Shown: positions 1 to 9,698, counted from the stretch's first letter. The stretch: 47,699 nucleotides of DNA from JAEUUM01 sp038326165 (GCA_038326165.1 JBBQJT010000024.1:1-47699); one strand, 5' to 3'. Notes: a model not told the origin generated them from the letters alone. Numbers and translations are program-made.

Positions 1-157
1 ACTAAAAAGTCCCACAGGGACAACCATTTGATATAAAAATGAAAAAAATCCGTTTTACAAAAAGGATTTAGAGGGGAGTTAAAAACTAAAAAGTCCCATA
101 GGGACAACCATTTGGTAGAAAAATGAAAAATAAAACAAAAAAAAGTCCTGTAGGGAC
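1..157. repeat. REP-like palindromic repeats, family A (3 copies)
   Basis: Two direct copies of about 30 bp (1-30 and 85-114) differ at one base and each carries a palindrome, GTCCCACAGGGAC at 9-21 and GTCCCATAGGGAC at 93-105. A diverged third palindrome, GTCCTGTAGGGAC, lies at 145-157, only 11 bases before the transposase start. A fourth is found after the gene at 729-741. Short palindromes clustered around a Y1 transposase are the hallmark of REP/RAYT systems; that these are its cognate sites is inference. The array may continue left of the window. Confidence 0.75.
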
Positions 158-168
158 GACCTTATAAA

Positions 169-630
169 ATGGCAAACACCTATTCACAAATAAATATCCA
201 TTGTGTTTTTGCGGTAAAAGGCCGTGAAAATATCATCACCAAAATATTTCGTGATGAATTACATAAATATATGTCGGGCATTTTGCGTAACGATAATGCC
301 TATCCTTTGGCGGTAGGAGGATGGAAAGACCATGTTCATGTGTTTTTTGAGCTAAACCCAAATTTAAAAATCGCTGATATTATGCGAATGCTAAAAGCCA
401 CATCATCGAAGTGGATCAACGATAATAAAATGGTAAAAGGAAAATTTCAGTGGCAAGAAGGTTATGGAGCTTTCTCGTATTCTCGTTCGCAACGAAACGA
501 TGTAATTAATTATATTATGAAACAGGAAGAGCATCACATTAAAAAAACATTTAAAGAAGAATATTTAGAATTGTTGAAGAAATTTGAAATTGAATTTAAT
601 GACGAGTATTTGTTTGAATTTTATGAATAA
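169..630 (+). CDS. REP-associated (RAYT-like) Y1 transposase, IS200-like
   Basis: A 153-residue single-domain Y1_Tnp (IS200/REP-associated) HUH nuclease. The HUH metal-binding motif is His55-Val-His57 within DHVHVFFE, and the probable catalytic tyrosine is Tyr115 in the helix NYIMKQEEHH, which is the usual place in this family. These enzymes cut and join single-stranded DNA at hairpins through a covalent tyrosine link. The gene appears intact and starts just after palindrome 3, with another palindrome downstream, and no IS200 tnpB is next to it. That arrangement fits a domesticated RAYT better than a free insertion sequence. Its sequence and partner palindromes differ from the second Y1 gene at 38357-38791. 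Confidence 0.88.
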   Translation: MANTYSQINIHCVFAVKGRENIITKIFRDELHKYMSGILRNDNAYPLAVGGWKDHVHVFFELNPNLKIADIMRMLKATSSKWINDNKMVKGKFQWQEGYGAFSYSRSQRNDVINYIMKQEEHHIKKTFKEEYLELLKKFEIEFNDEYLFEFYE

Positions 631-728
631 ACAAATGAAGCTAATATAGGGTGGTGCCCATGTTTCTGGCAAAGGGTCGTCTACATGGAACTTAAAAAAT
701 ATTTTTATGATAGTATTACCAAAAGATT

Positions 729-741
729 GTCCCGCTGGGAC
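729..741. repeat. REP-like palindrome, family A, downstream copy
   Basis: GTCCCGCTGGGAC shares both arms (GTCCC/GGGAC) with the palindromes before the Y1 transposase, while its centre and flanks differ. It gives the transposase gene a palindrome on both sides. Confidence 0.6.
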
Positions 742-857
742 TTAATAATATGAACGAACTAGAAACAAGATCGGAACTGATAGGCCCCAGAAAGCCTATG
801 GTTGGGGCGTTGTAGAAGGTACCCTCGTAAAATAGGTTTACAGAAAATGTTAACTTA

Positions 858-1310
858 ATTTCTCGCAAAACGAGTAAAGAAAGACAAGCCGAAGAAGAAA
901 TCGTTGCCGAGTATCTAACAGGAAACTACACTTATCGGGAATTAGGAATAAAGTATGATATTCCGTGTCGTAATATTAGCGATTGATTATTGGAATATAA
1001 GGGCAGAAAACCATCCTGACGTGAAAAGATGAAACGCAGACGAGAAAAGGAAACAGGCACGAAAGAACCTGAACTTTCTAATGAAGTGAAATTGCTTCAA
1101 AAAGAACTTCACAAACAGCAATTGCAGAACAAGATTTTGGATGAAATCATCAGTATACCCAATAAGTGAACAGGCACAGACTAGAGAAAAAAGTCTGACA
1201 CCAAGCCAAGAATGAACATTGAGCAAAGCGAAAGCTGAAGCACTCAAATGCTTTGCTCATTGCTTGATTATATTTAGCAAGCGTTTTATAAATTCATTCA
1301 TTTAGCTGCA
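858..1310 (+). pseudogene. Decayed IS3-like transposase (OrfA plus start of OrfB)
   Basis: One plus-strand frame from 858 reads as a transposase OrfA: an HTH-like part (EYLTGNYTYRELGIKYDIP, then RNISD) followed by a charged coiled-coil part (NEVKLLQKELHKQQLQNKIL). It is broken by TGA codons at 984 and 1017, both where a tryptophan would be expected, and stops at 1167. The same frame from 1248 gives CSLLDY, a TAG stop at 1275, then QAFYK, which resembles the start of an IS3 OrfB (typically CxLFGxSRQAYYK). No complete element or catalytic DDE region remains. The family call comes from the look of these fragments, so IS3 is likely but not certain. Confidence 0.55.
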
Positions 1311-1319
1311 TTAAGTATT

Positions 1320-1367
1320 CCGCTCTAAAGTGTACCACTAAATCCGCTCTAAAGTGTACCACTAAAT
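1320..1367. repeat. 24-bp tandem duplication, possible IS21-type end
   Basis: A 24-bp unit containing GTGTACCACTAAAT occurs twice head to tail (1320-1343, 1344-1367), followed by a related TTTACCATTTT at about 1378-1388. Repeated GTGTACCA-type motifs are reminiscent of the termini of IS21-family elements in Bacteroidota. No transposase accompanies it, so it may be a solo remnant. Confidence 0.4.
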
Positions 1368-1714
1368 CCTATCAAAGTTTACCATTTTGGGACAAAGAAA
1401 TGATTCTATATTACTTGGCTGTAAAAAAGCGAAGTGGATCAATATAAGAATTATAGAAATGCAACAAAATTAAGTGTGGATTGGGTATTTATGCAAACTT
1501 ACCAACATTATTTTACTGCAATTTGGCGTTTTTCAAAGACGGTTGTTTGACCACAAATTGGACTGTTGATGTTTTCAAAAATGATGCTTTTTTAGGATTG
1601 AATTGACTTTGCAATCAAAATATTTGATCTGTTTGGAAGGATTATTTGAATATTTTTGCAAAAAGATGTAAATTTATTTTACTTTTTGCGTATCACTAAT
1701 AAGATACCCTCCCG
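1368..1714. other. Intergenic stretch without a recognised gene
   Basis: No reading frame of substance is seen here. TATTTTTG at 1651-1658 matches the Bacteroidota -7 motif TAnnTTTG and lies 57 bases before the next gene, but no TTTG sits at the expected distance upstream, so a promoter here is only possible. Confidence 0.3.
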
Positions 1715-4700
1715 ATGAACCTAGCAAAAACACACTCAGCACTGCTCCCAGCTCTTTATTTTCTGACATTTTATGTCGGTTTGAGCTGTTTAAATGCCCA
1801 AAATCCTCAACTGGTTTGTGATATCCGACCCAATAATTTGGGTTCAACAAACGCCACCACCAATTCAGCTACACTTAATTGGAATGACCCCAATGGTGCA
1901 CCACAATGGGAATTGGAAGTCCGTCCCAAAAGTGTTGCCTTTACAACTGGTAATTACACCGCTAACACCAATCCGTTTACAGTACTTGGTTTAAATTCAG
2001 CGACGGAATATAAATTTAGGGTTCGGTCAATATGCTCCCCAGGAGTCTTTAGTAATTGGTCAATCGTACCGCATAATTTCACGACAGATCTTACCAATCC
2101 GAGTTCATGTCAAATAAAATTACCGATCGTTGACAACAATTGTCAAAATGGATTTCAAATCAATGAAATCGATGTTACTACAGCACCAGGTTCACAGCTT
2201 GGAGTTGATGTTATTGTCCAATCTGTTCAAATTATAATAGGGCATACTTGGGACCGAGATATCAACTTATCTCTCATTTCTCCAAATGGTAAAGTAGTTT
2301 TATTAACGCGTGAAAATGGGGGAAGCGGAGATAATTTTGGCAATCCAAATGATCCAAATTGCACTCAAACCACCACTTTTACTGAATCCAATTGTAATGC
2401 AGTAAAAATAACAAATGGCAGTGCGCCTTTTATTGGAAATTATTTGCCTCAAGAGTCTTTTACAAAATGGTATGATTCAAGTAGCCCGATCGGACAATGG
2501 AAAATTCAGGTATGTGATAATGCCGGCGGAGATTTTGGTAGGTTTGAACTATTTCGAATAAATTTTGCACCAGCTCAATGTATTGCTCCATATTCTACCA
2601 ATATTTCGTTCATTGAGCACAATGAGGCGTTTGTGAGCTGGCAAAACACTGGAACTTGTATTGACTCATATATTGAAATTGGTCCTAAAGGATTTATTCC
2701 CGGAACTGGGCCTTCTGCTGGTTCGGGTGGGGTTGTTTACGTTGTGCCATGTCCAAGCACTGGTCCATTCAAAATTACTGGACTCACTCAATTGACTGAT
2801 TATGATGTTTATGTAAGGAAATCCTGCGTACCAGGAATTTTTTCACCCAATAGTTGTGTCGTTGGTTTTACAACAGCTTGTGATGTAAAAGGAGATTTGA
2901 CTTACGTCGAGTCCTTCGATTCACAAACTGATTGTTCAACTTGTGATTGTGGCGAAGGTGGTTCATTAGCAGGTGGCTGGCAAAATCAGGCCAATGACGA
3001 TATGGATTGGTTGGTGCGACAAGGTGAAACTCCCTCTGGCAGTCTGTTAACCGGGCCTGATGGTGACATCAACGGTTCAGGAAAGTATTTGTACATCGAA
3101 ACATCAGGAGTGGATTGCCAGAATAACAAAAAAGCTATTTTGCAATCAGGATGCTATTTGGTGAATTCTAACCCTACAGACAATTGTGATTTTTCGTTTT
3201 ACTACAATATGAACGGTGCCACAATTAATTCACTTTCAGTTGATTTAACCGTTAATGGAGGTGCATCGTGGAGTACCATGTGGAGTGCCGCTGGACAAAA
3301 GGGAATTGATTGGAAGAGATCCTATCTCAATTTGAATGCATATCAAGGTCAGCAGATTCAAATGAGGATCGTTGCATCCTCTGGGAGTGCTGGAAGTGGG
3401 GACATAGCTATTGATCAATTGGAATTATATGGTAGTTCTTATGAAGGCCTTCCATCCAAATTATATTTTACAGATACAGATGGTGATGGTTTTGGTGATG
3501 TAAATAAAACTATCCGATCATGCACCGATTCGGCTCCTGCTGGATTTGTTATCAATAGTTTAGATTGTGATGATACCAAGGCAAGTATCAAACCGGGTGG
3601 TGTCGAAATAACTTGCAATGGAATTGACGAGAACTGCAATGGGATGGATGACGATAAGATTTTAGGCAGTTTGGCAGTAATTGGCCAAGGAACTTGCTTG
3701 GGTGCTACAGATACGTTGATTGTGACTTCTTCTGTAAAAGGAAATGTTTATTGGTTTACGAATCCTACCAGTCCAAACCCATTGTTTATAGGCACAATTT
3801 TTATTACGCCACCCATAGCTGGTGCCACAACTTATTATGTGATGGATTCGAGTGTTACTTTCGGATGTAGAGGGCCTAGGGTTGCAGTTACAATTAATCC
3901 ATTTGATGTTCCTAATTTGGCCACTGCTGACCAGCCAAAGATTTGCCTAGGACAAAGCTTTGACCTAACTGCAATAAGTGTAAATGACCTCAAAGGAACA
4001 CAAGGTTCATTGACTTATCACAGCGGTTCTCCTGCAAATGCATTGAATCAGATTATAAATACGATCATAACACCTGCGGTTAGTACCACCTATATTATTC
4101 TCAAAAAAACGCCTCAAGGTTGTAAGGCTGAGTTAACTGTACCTATTACTGTTAATCCCTTGCCAGGTTTGCTCATTAGTCCTGTTGGTTCACCCGTGTT
4201 ATGCCCTGGTGCTCAATTTACTTTAACTGCAACAGCCACTGGTTCTGGTGGTTTTAATTATTTGTGGAATAACGGAAATCCAAGTGCAGTAAACACGATC
4301 ATAGGATCAAATACTCCAGGCAATCAAATCTACTCTGTAACCGTTACTGATCAAAATTTGTGTTCTGCAGTGGCTCAAAAGACCGTGGTTTCTCAAGATG
4401 GAATAACTGCCGTAAATATTAATGTAACAAGTGTTACCAATTGCTTTGGGAGTGACGGTAGCATTTCTTTGATACCTACTGGAATAGGACCTTTCAAGTA
4501 TGAGTGGAAGGGGCCATCAAACGGATCTGCAAATAACATTGTTGGTGGTTTTACAATTTCAAGCCTACAAAAAGGTAGTTATGCAGTAACCATTACGAAA
4601 ATAGATAATGGCTGTAATTTAGTTCTTAGCTCTATTGTAGTAAATGGTCCGGGTGCACAATTGCTAAACAGCTCAATAACTGACGTGAGTTGTAATGGCC

Positions 4701-7480
4701 TCCAAAATGGTAGTATCAATCTCACTATTGCTGGTAATAATCCGAGCTATCTGTGGAGTAATTCGGCAATTACTGAAGATTTGATCAATGTTTCTGCGGG
4801 TATTTATAGCGTAACTATTACTGAAGGAATTTGTGATCTTATTCTTAAAAATCTCATTATCAGTGAACCTCCTGTATTGGCTGTAAGTGGTTTGGCAACT
4901 GCGCCATTCTGTTTTGGTGCTTCTGATGGCAATATTAAGCTTTTTGTGACTGGAGGAACGCCAATGTACATGTATTTATGGAGCAACGGACTTACAACAA
5001 AAGATATTGGTGCCATAGGACAAGGTACATACAATTGTACGGTTACCGATCAAAAGGGCTGCAAAGCGCAAACTGCACTATTCAATATATTAGCACCACC
5101 TCAATTGACGGTTTTTGTTATAAAAGATGAAGTCAATTGCTTTGGGGGTACAGATGGAGCTATTTCTATTACTGCTTTGGGTGGAAAGCCGCTGTATAAA
5201 TACAAATGGAACGATAATATTACACTTAAAGATAGATCATTCCTGCCAGCAGCTACTTATAGATTAACAGTAACTGACGCCAATGGCTGTTCGGTGCTTA
5301 CTCCTAATATACAAGTCACTCAACCTTCCCAATTGAATATTTTCTTGCAAAATATAGTTCCTTCCTCTTGTAAAAATCTTGAAGATGGGAGCGCAGATAT
5401 GTCAGTTGCAGGAGGTACTATGCCGTATAAATATTTGTGGTCGGATAACAAGAAAGTAGAAGATTTGATTGGCGTGAAATCAGGAAATTATGGTTTAACG
5501 GTTACGGATGCCAACGCTTGTTTTCAAGCTTACAGCAATATAAAAATTCCTACCCAAGATTCATTGGTTTTGTTTTCCTCAATTATAAGTAATCCCTTTT
5601 GCAATACTTTACAAAATGGGGGAGTGGTTATCAATCCTGTTGGTGGTGATGGAGTGTACACCTACTACTGGTCCAATGGAGCGATTTCCAAAAATCTTAC
5701 TGCCGCCAAATCAGGAAGCTATTTCGTAAGTGTCACTGATATTTCGGGTTGTGCATTACAAGCAGGTCCATTCAATCTAGTCGAAAACAGTCCTGTGTAT
5801 ATTTCACTAAACTCCATTGAAATTGCAAATTGTTCAGGTGATCAAAAGGGCAGTATTGATATTTCAGTTTCCGGTCAGAACCCTTTTACATTTATTTGGT
5901 CAAACAATGCCATAACTGAAGATCTTAAGAAAGTTTCTGCAGGAAATTATTCTGTAATTGCTACTGATGTTAGTGGTTGTAAGGATACGCTATCAAATTT
6001 GATCCTTCAAAATACTGGGAATTTCTTTGGGGTGGATTTAACAGTGTTGGCAAATATTTCATGCTCAGGTGATAATAACGGCAAAATCTTAGCAACAATA
6101 ACAGGAGGCACTGCTCCTTATCAATACAATTGGAGTATTGGAAAGGAATATGACATTGAGGAAACTCAAGACTCTTTATTGAATTTGAATTCTGGGGATT
6201 ACACGGTGACTATAACAGATAATCTGGGTTGTGTTGTGGTAGATACCGTTTCTTTGAATTCCCCTAGTGTTTTATATCTTGATGTCTTGGATATAAAAAA
6301 CTCACCGTGCAAATTTAATCCAACTGGTTCAGTTTTGGTGCAAGGCAACGGGGGAAATCCTCCTTATTTATACTATTGGCAAATACAAGGCGGTGCTGTA
6401 TTTTCTACCAATGATGGGTTAATAGAATTTTTGGATGGTGGAAGTTATGATATATCCGTTATTGATTCAAAGGGATGTCTAGCCATGTTGAATGGGGCAG
6501 TTACGATTACAGCTCCTCCTTTTGATTTTAAGTTTTCGAATGTATTTGTTACTCAACCAGATTGTGCTGGTGGCAATACAGGAGCCATCAGTATAGGATT
6601 ACAAGGAGGGATAGGTATTCCTACAATTAAATGGGAGCAAGCTGGGCTTAATGGATATACTTTAAACAATCTTGCCGGTGGCGTTTATAATGTTACTGTT
6701 ACTGATCAAAATCAATGCAGCATCGATACTTCTTTAGTGATTGTTGCCTACACTCCAATGAATATTCAAGCTTCAATAGTGCAAGACTCTGTTTGTGATG
6801 GTAACGATAGTTATATTTTTGTCTCTATTTCTAAAGGGCAAATGCCTTATGACATAAAATGGTCCAATGGTGATGTAACAAGTTTTGTAGATAGTTTATT
6901 TCCTGGAACTTACGCTTATACCATTACTGATGATAAGGGTTGCAAAGAGTTTGCTTCTTTTATTATTGGTATAGTGGGTATGAACGTGGATAATGTAATT
7001 TCAACTTCAGCTACATTAGGAATGAGCAATGGTACTGCTGAGATTTTTATTTCTGGTGGAAGTGCACCTTACACCTACCAATGGGACGCAAATGCTGGAT
7101 TCAAAACCAGTTCTGCAATATCTGACTTAGCACCAGGATTCTATTGTTGCCTTGTTACGGATCAGAATGGTTGTAAAATAACTGTTTGCGTGGAAATTGA
7201 ATCAGTTAATAGCACTACAAATCTCAATCAAAGCTATATCCGACTTTTTCCAAACCCTGCCTCAAATTTGATTCATCTATCCGGACTCAAAGAAACTTCG
7301 AAGCAAGTCAATTACAGCATTTTCAACAGTTTAGGCCTCTTGGTTCTTTCGAACCGACAAAGTCAGTACAGTGGGACATTCCAAATTGAGATTGGACAAC
7401 TTCCTGCTGGTCAATATTGGCTGGAATTGGTTCAAAAAGAACAAGATGTTGTTAGAATCCCTTTTGTAAAAATAGAATAG
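1715..7480 (+). CDS. SprB-repeat mosaic surface protein with T9SS type A tail
   Basis: A 1921-residue secreted protein. A signal peptide (about 1-29, ending LNAQ) is followed by a fibronectin III-like domain (about 35-128), a proprotein-convertase P-like beta-sandwich (about 145-285), a second Fn3-like domain, a MAM/jelly-roll-like segment (about 390-575), a MopE-type calcium motif (DTDGDGFGD ... DCDD ... CNGIDENCNG, about 585-650), Ig-like domains, and about 12 consecutive SprB-type repeats (C.G..DG.I.......P..Y.WSNG...L..G.Y.V.VTD..GC) to about residue 1830. The last 75 residues (IRLFPNPASN ... LPAGQYWLELVQ) are a Por-secretion tail. In Flavobacterium, SprB is a mobile gliding adhesin. An adhesin role is likely here; gliding is not shown by this gene alone. 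Confidence 0.9.
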   Translation: MNLAKTHSALLPALYFLTFYVGLSCLNAQNPQLVCDIRPNNLGSTNATTNSATLNWNDPNGAPQWELEVRPKSVAFTTGNYTANTNPFTVLGLNSATEYKFRVRSICSPGVFSNWSIVPHNFTTDLTNPSSCQIKLPIVDNNCQNGFQINEIDVTTAPGSQLGVDVIVQSVQIIIGHTWDRDINLSLISPNGKVVLLTRENGGSGDNFGNPNDPNCTQTTTFTESNCNAVKITNGSAPFIGNYLPQESFTKWYDSSSPIGQWKIQVCDNAGGDFGRFELFRINFAPAQCIAPYSTNISFIEHNEAFVSWQNTGTCIDSYIEIGPKGFIPGTGPSAGSGGVVYVVPCPSTGPFKITGLTQLTDYDVYVRKSCVPGIFSPNSCVVGFTTACDVKGDLTYVESFDSQTDCSTCDCGEGGSLAGGWQNQANDDMDWLVRQGETPSGSLLTGPDGDINGSGKYLYIETSGVDCQNNKKAILQSGCYLVNSNPTDNCDFSFYYNMNGATINSLSVDLTVNGGASWSTMWSAAGQKGIDWKRSYLNLNAYQGQQIQMRIVASSGSAGSGDIAIDQLELYGSSYEGLPSKLYFTDTDGDGFGDVNKTIRSCTDSAPAGFVINSLDCDDTKASIKPGGVEITCNGIDENCNGMDDDKILGSLAVIGQGTCLGATDTLIVTSSVKGNVYWFTNPTSPNPLFIGTIFITPPIAGATTYYVMDSSVTFGCRGPRVAVTINPFDVPNLATADQPKICLGQSFDLTAISVNDLKGTQGSLTYHSGSPANALNQIINTIITPAVSTTYIILKKTPQGCKAELTVPITVNPLPGLLISPVGSPVLCPGAQFTLTATATGSGGFNYLWNNGNPSAVNTIIGSNTPGNQIYSVTVTDQNLCSAVAQKTVVSQDGITAVNINVTSVTNCFGSDGSISLIPTGIGPFKYEWKGPSNGSANNIVGGFTISSLQKGSYAVTITKIDNGCNLVLSSIVVNGPGAQLLNSSITDVSCNGLQNGSINLTIAGNNPSYLWSNSAITEDLINVSAGIYSVTITEGICDLILKNLIISEPPVLAVSGLATAPFCFGASDGNIKLFVTGGTPMYMYLWSNGLTTKDIGAIGQGTYNCTVTDQKGCKAQTALFNILAPPQLTVFVIKDEVNCFGGTDGAISITALGGKPLYKYKWNDNITLKDRSFLPAATYRLTVTDANGCSVLTPNIQVTQPSQLNIFLQNIVPSSCKNLEDGSADMSVAGGTMPYKYLWSDNKKVEDLIGVKSGNYGLTVTDANACFQAYSNIKIPTQDSLVLFSSIISNPFCNTLQNGGVVINPVGGDGVYTYYWSNGAISKNLTAAKSGSYFVSVTDISGCALQAGPFNLVENSPVYISLNSIEIANCSGDQKGSIDISVSGQNPFTFIWSNNAITEDLKKVSAGNYSVIATDVSGCKDTLSNLILQNTGNFFGVDLTVLANISCSGDNNGKILATITGGTAPYQYNWSIGKEYDIEETQDSLLNLNSGDYTVTITDNLGCVVVDTVSLNSPSVLYLDVLDIKNSPCKFNPTGSVLVQGNGGNPPYLYYWQIQGGAVFSTNDGLIEFLDGGSYDISVIDSKGCLAMLNGAVTITAPPFDFKFSNVFVTQPDCAGGNTGAISIGLQGGIGIPTIKWEQAGLNGYTLNNLAGGVYNVTVTDQNQCSIDTSLVIVAYTPMNIQASIVQDSVCDGNDSYIFVSISKGQMPYDIKWSNGDVTSFVDSLFPGTYAYTITDDKGCKEFASFIIGIVGMNVDNVISTSATLGMSNGTAEIFISGGSAPYTYQWDANAGFKTSSAISDLAPGFYCCLVTDQNGCKITVCVEIESVNSTTNLNQSYIRLFPNPASNLIHLSGLKETSKQVNYSIFNSLGLLVLSNRQSQYSGTFQIEIGQLPAGQYWLELVQKEQDVVRIPFVKIE

Positions 7481-7615
7481 TTATTACCAAATTCAAAGTA
7501 AGACGCTGAATAGGCTAAATTTTTACTTGTTCCAAAAGTTTTTCGGAATTAACTTCGACAAAATCAAAGATTTTCGTTGATCCGAAGGGCAAAATCTGCT
7601 AACGCGGATTTTGGG

Positions 7616-9574
7616 TTAATCCAATATACGAAAAGTGGTTCGACGATTGGCTTGATACTCTTCCTCTGAGCAACTTGCGCATGGACAGTCCAGTATTGGT
7701 TTGTCTTCTCCGTAACCAATTCCCGCCATTCTCTCTGCAGCAATGCCTTTGGAAGTGAGATAGTCAACAACTGATTGGGCGCGTTTTTGGGAAAGGTCTT
7801 GATTGTATATGCCGGAACCTCTGCAATCGGTATGAGAACCCAATTCTATTTTAATTTCCGGATTATCCATAAGTAGTTGAGCCAGTTTGTTCAGTGTAGG
7901 GATTGCATCTGGACGAATCTCCCATTTATCATAATCGTAATAAATATTCGCCAAATTTATTTCTACGTTCCTAAGCGCTTTTGTCAATAAAATTTCGAGC
8001 TCAAAACTTTGATTCATTCCAGCTATTATTGGAATTCCTTTGCTTGAAAAACTTGCGGTTGACGTCAGATACCCATCTGCCTTTGCTAGAAAGTTATACA
8101 CCTCATCAGAACTTAATTTGATGCTATATTTTCCTGTATTATCCGGCGACAACAAGGGATCTTTAACGATTGATTTACTTGAAAGGGAAGCGCTTGTTAC
8201 TGGTTTTCTCCCAATGATAGGACTGTTTGGATTTTGGGCATCTTTATAAATGTTTTCAACGATGAAAATTTCCAAGGTCAAGGTCCCGGTATCTTTGACA
8301 ATTGCTTGAATTATTGGTTTTGTTCTAACCCATCTGTAAATATCATCTCCTCCTAAACCTCCGTTTCTATTGGAAGAAAGATACCCAAATGCGAGATTTA
8401 GTGTATCTGTGTTTTGAAATGGGTCAGTCACAAATCCAAAATCATCCGATCCACTGTTAATCGGAGCCATCAGGTTAATTGGAGGAGAAAATTGACCCTT
8501 GTCTAACATGTAAGTTTTGAAAACATCTAATCCACCCATACCAGGTAAACCAGTTGAACTAAAATACAAGGTGTCGCTATCTTGGAATGGAAATTTCTCA
8601 TCACCTGGGGTATTAATGTTTCTGGGCAATAGCTTTGGCTGTGACCAATTATTATTTATTGATTCAGACATGTATAGATCATATCCACCTATTCCTTCAG
8701 GGTCTGACGCGCAAAATACCAAACGTGTGCCATCTTTGCTCAAAGTAGCGTGCATGTAATTTACTGAGGATAGTTTAAAAGGCAATACTTCAGGATTGGA
8801 CCATTGTCCATCATTTTTATACGAAATGTATAAGGAACAATATTGGTCTGATTTTTTTGCTCCTGTGCATCTTGTAAAAACTGCTTTAGATTGATTGCCG
8901 TCAAAAGTGATCGTTCCTTCATTATCTGAGGTGTTGAAAGGTCCCTCTAAATTTTTTATATCTCCAGTTCTGTTATCACCTACCAATAGATCACTGTAAG
9001 CTCTTTCAGTCCAATGATAGTTTTCAAGCTTTTCACCTAATTTACGGTCTGATGTGAATACAACACTATTCTTTTGAAGGGTTATGGGAGCATAATCATC
9101 TGCTGAAGAGTTAATCGTTAAGGAACTTATTTTGTATGGGTTATTTGCTAATTGTTTTACCCATAACAATCCGTTTTCGCAAGCAGTTATTTCACGTCGA
9201 TATTCGTATGGACTGCCAATTTCTTGTCCCAACAGTTTGAATGCAGTTAATGCTTCTTGATATTGTTGTTGAAATTTTAGTGCATAAGCATATTCCATCA
9301 GAGCCTCCGAACCATATTGATAGTCGTATGCTGTTTTGAACCAACTTGAGGCTTTATCTGAGCTCCCTAGTCGTTTATAGGACTGAGCTATTTTCCAGGC
9401 TATTCTTCCTTTTTGGATTCTGGATTTTTCTTTTTTGTAATTCTTGACCAATCCAGGAAGTGCGTTGGCGTATTGTTTCTTCTGATACGCGATTACGGGA
9501 TCATCAATTTTTAGACTTTTATTGCATGAAATAAAAGCCATAAAAACGAAAATACTTAAAACTGAATACTTCAT
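7616..9574 (-). CDS. PorE-like lipoprotein: TPR, PD40 propeller, CRD, OmpA domain
   Basis: 652 residues. The lipobox AFISC puts the lipidated cysteine at Cys17, so an outer-membrane lipoprotein facing the periplasm is expected. Domain order is TPR helices (about 25-140), a PD40/WD40-like propeller with repeats such as VVFTSDR, LVFCASDPEGIGGYDLYMS and DTLYFSS (about 165-410), a carboxypeptidase-regulatory-like sandwich (about 430-530), and an OmpA peptidoglycan-binding domain (about 545-652; IKIELGSHTDCRGS, YNQDLSQKRAQSVVDYL). This is the architecture of PorE, the T9SS lipoprotein that anchors the machine to peptidoglycan in Porphyromonas gingivalis, but many Bacteroidota have several such proteins, so exact orthology is open. 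A hairpin at 7590-7613 follows the stop but lacks a T-run. It converges on the SprB-repeat gene. Confidence 0.85.
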   Translation of the reverse strand: MKYSVLSIFVFMAFISCNKSLKIDDPVIAYQKKQYANALPGLVKNYKKEKSRIQKGRIAWKIAQSYKRLGSSDKASSWFKTAYDYQYGSEALMEYAYALKFQQQYQEALTAFKLLGQEIGSPYEYRREITACENGLLWVKQLANNPYKISSLTINSSADDYAPITLQKNSVVFTSDRKLGEKLENYHWTERAYSDLLVGDNRTGDIKNLEGPFNTSDNEGTITFDGNQSKAVFTRCTGAKKSDQYCSLYISYKNDGQWSNPEVLPFKLSSVNYMHATLSKDGTRLVFCASDPEGIGGYDLYMSESINNNWSQPKLLPRNINTPGDEKFPFQDSDTLYFSSTGLPGMGGLDVFKTYMLDKGQFSPPINLMAPINSGSDDFGFVTDPFQNTDTLNLAFGYLSSNRNGGLGGDDIYRWVRTKPIIQAIVKDTGTLTLEIFIVENIYKDAQNPNSPIIGRKPVTSASLSSKSIVKDPLLSPDNTGKYSIKLSSDEVYNFLAKADGYLTSTASFSSKGIPIIAGMNQSFELEILLTKALRNVEINLANIYYDYDKWEIRPDAIPTLNKLAQLLMDNPEIKIELGSHTDCRGSGIYNQDLSQKRAQSVVDYLTSKGIAAERMAGIGYGEDKPILDCPCASCSEEEYQANRRTTFRILD

Positions 9575-9643
9575 ATTGTTAAAACTGCAACGCTAAGTTA
9601 TCCTTATTCAATGTATTTAAAGGTTCTTTTCTTTTGAACCAAT

Positions 9644-9675
9644 AAAAAAAAGCCTGCTGACAAATCAACAGGCTT
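9644..9675 (-). terminator. Rho-independent terminator of secDF
   Basis: On the minus strand, AAGCCTGTTGA, a TTTG loop and TCAGCAGGCTT form an 11-bp stem with one U-G wobble, followed by a run of Ts. It lies 24 bases beyond the secDF stop and separates it from the PorE-like gene. Confidence 0.85.
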
Positions 9676-9698
9676 CCCATATATTGGTTGTAAATATA

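Noticed and set aside
779..830. Small structured RNA around GGCCCC...TTGGGGC
   Set aside because: A short six-pair stem can be drawn, but nothing supports conservation or expression; it lies in mobile-element debris.
987..1247. Minus-strand reading frame of 86 codons
   Set aside because: It is antisense to the transposase remnant on the plus strand, has no recognisable domain, and its sequence is the complement of the charged OrfA part.
7590..7613. Terminator after the PorE-like gene
   Set aside because: The hairpin CAAAATCTGC/GCGGATTTTG is good, but neither strand has a T-run after it, so it was not listed as a terminator.
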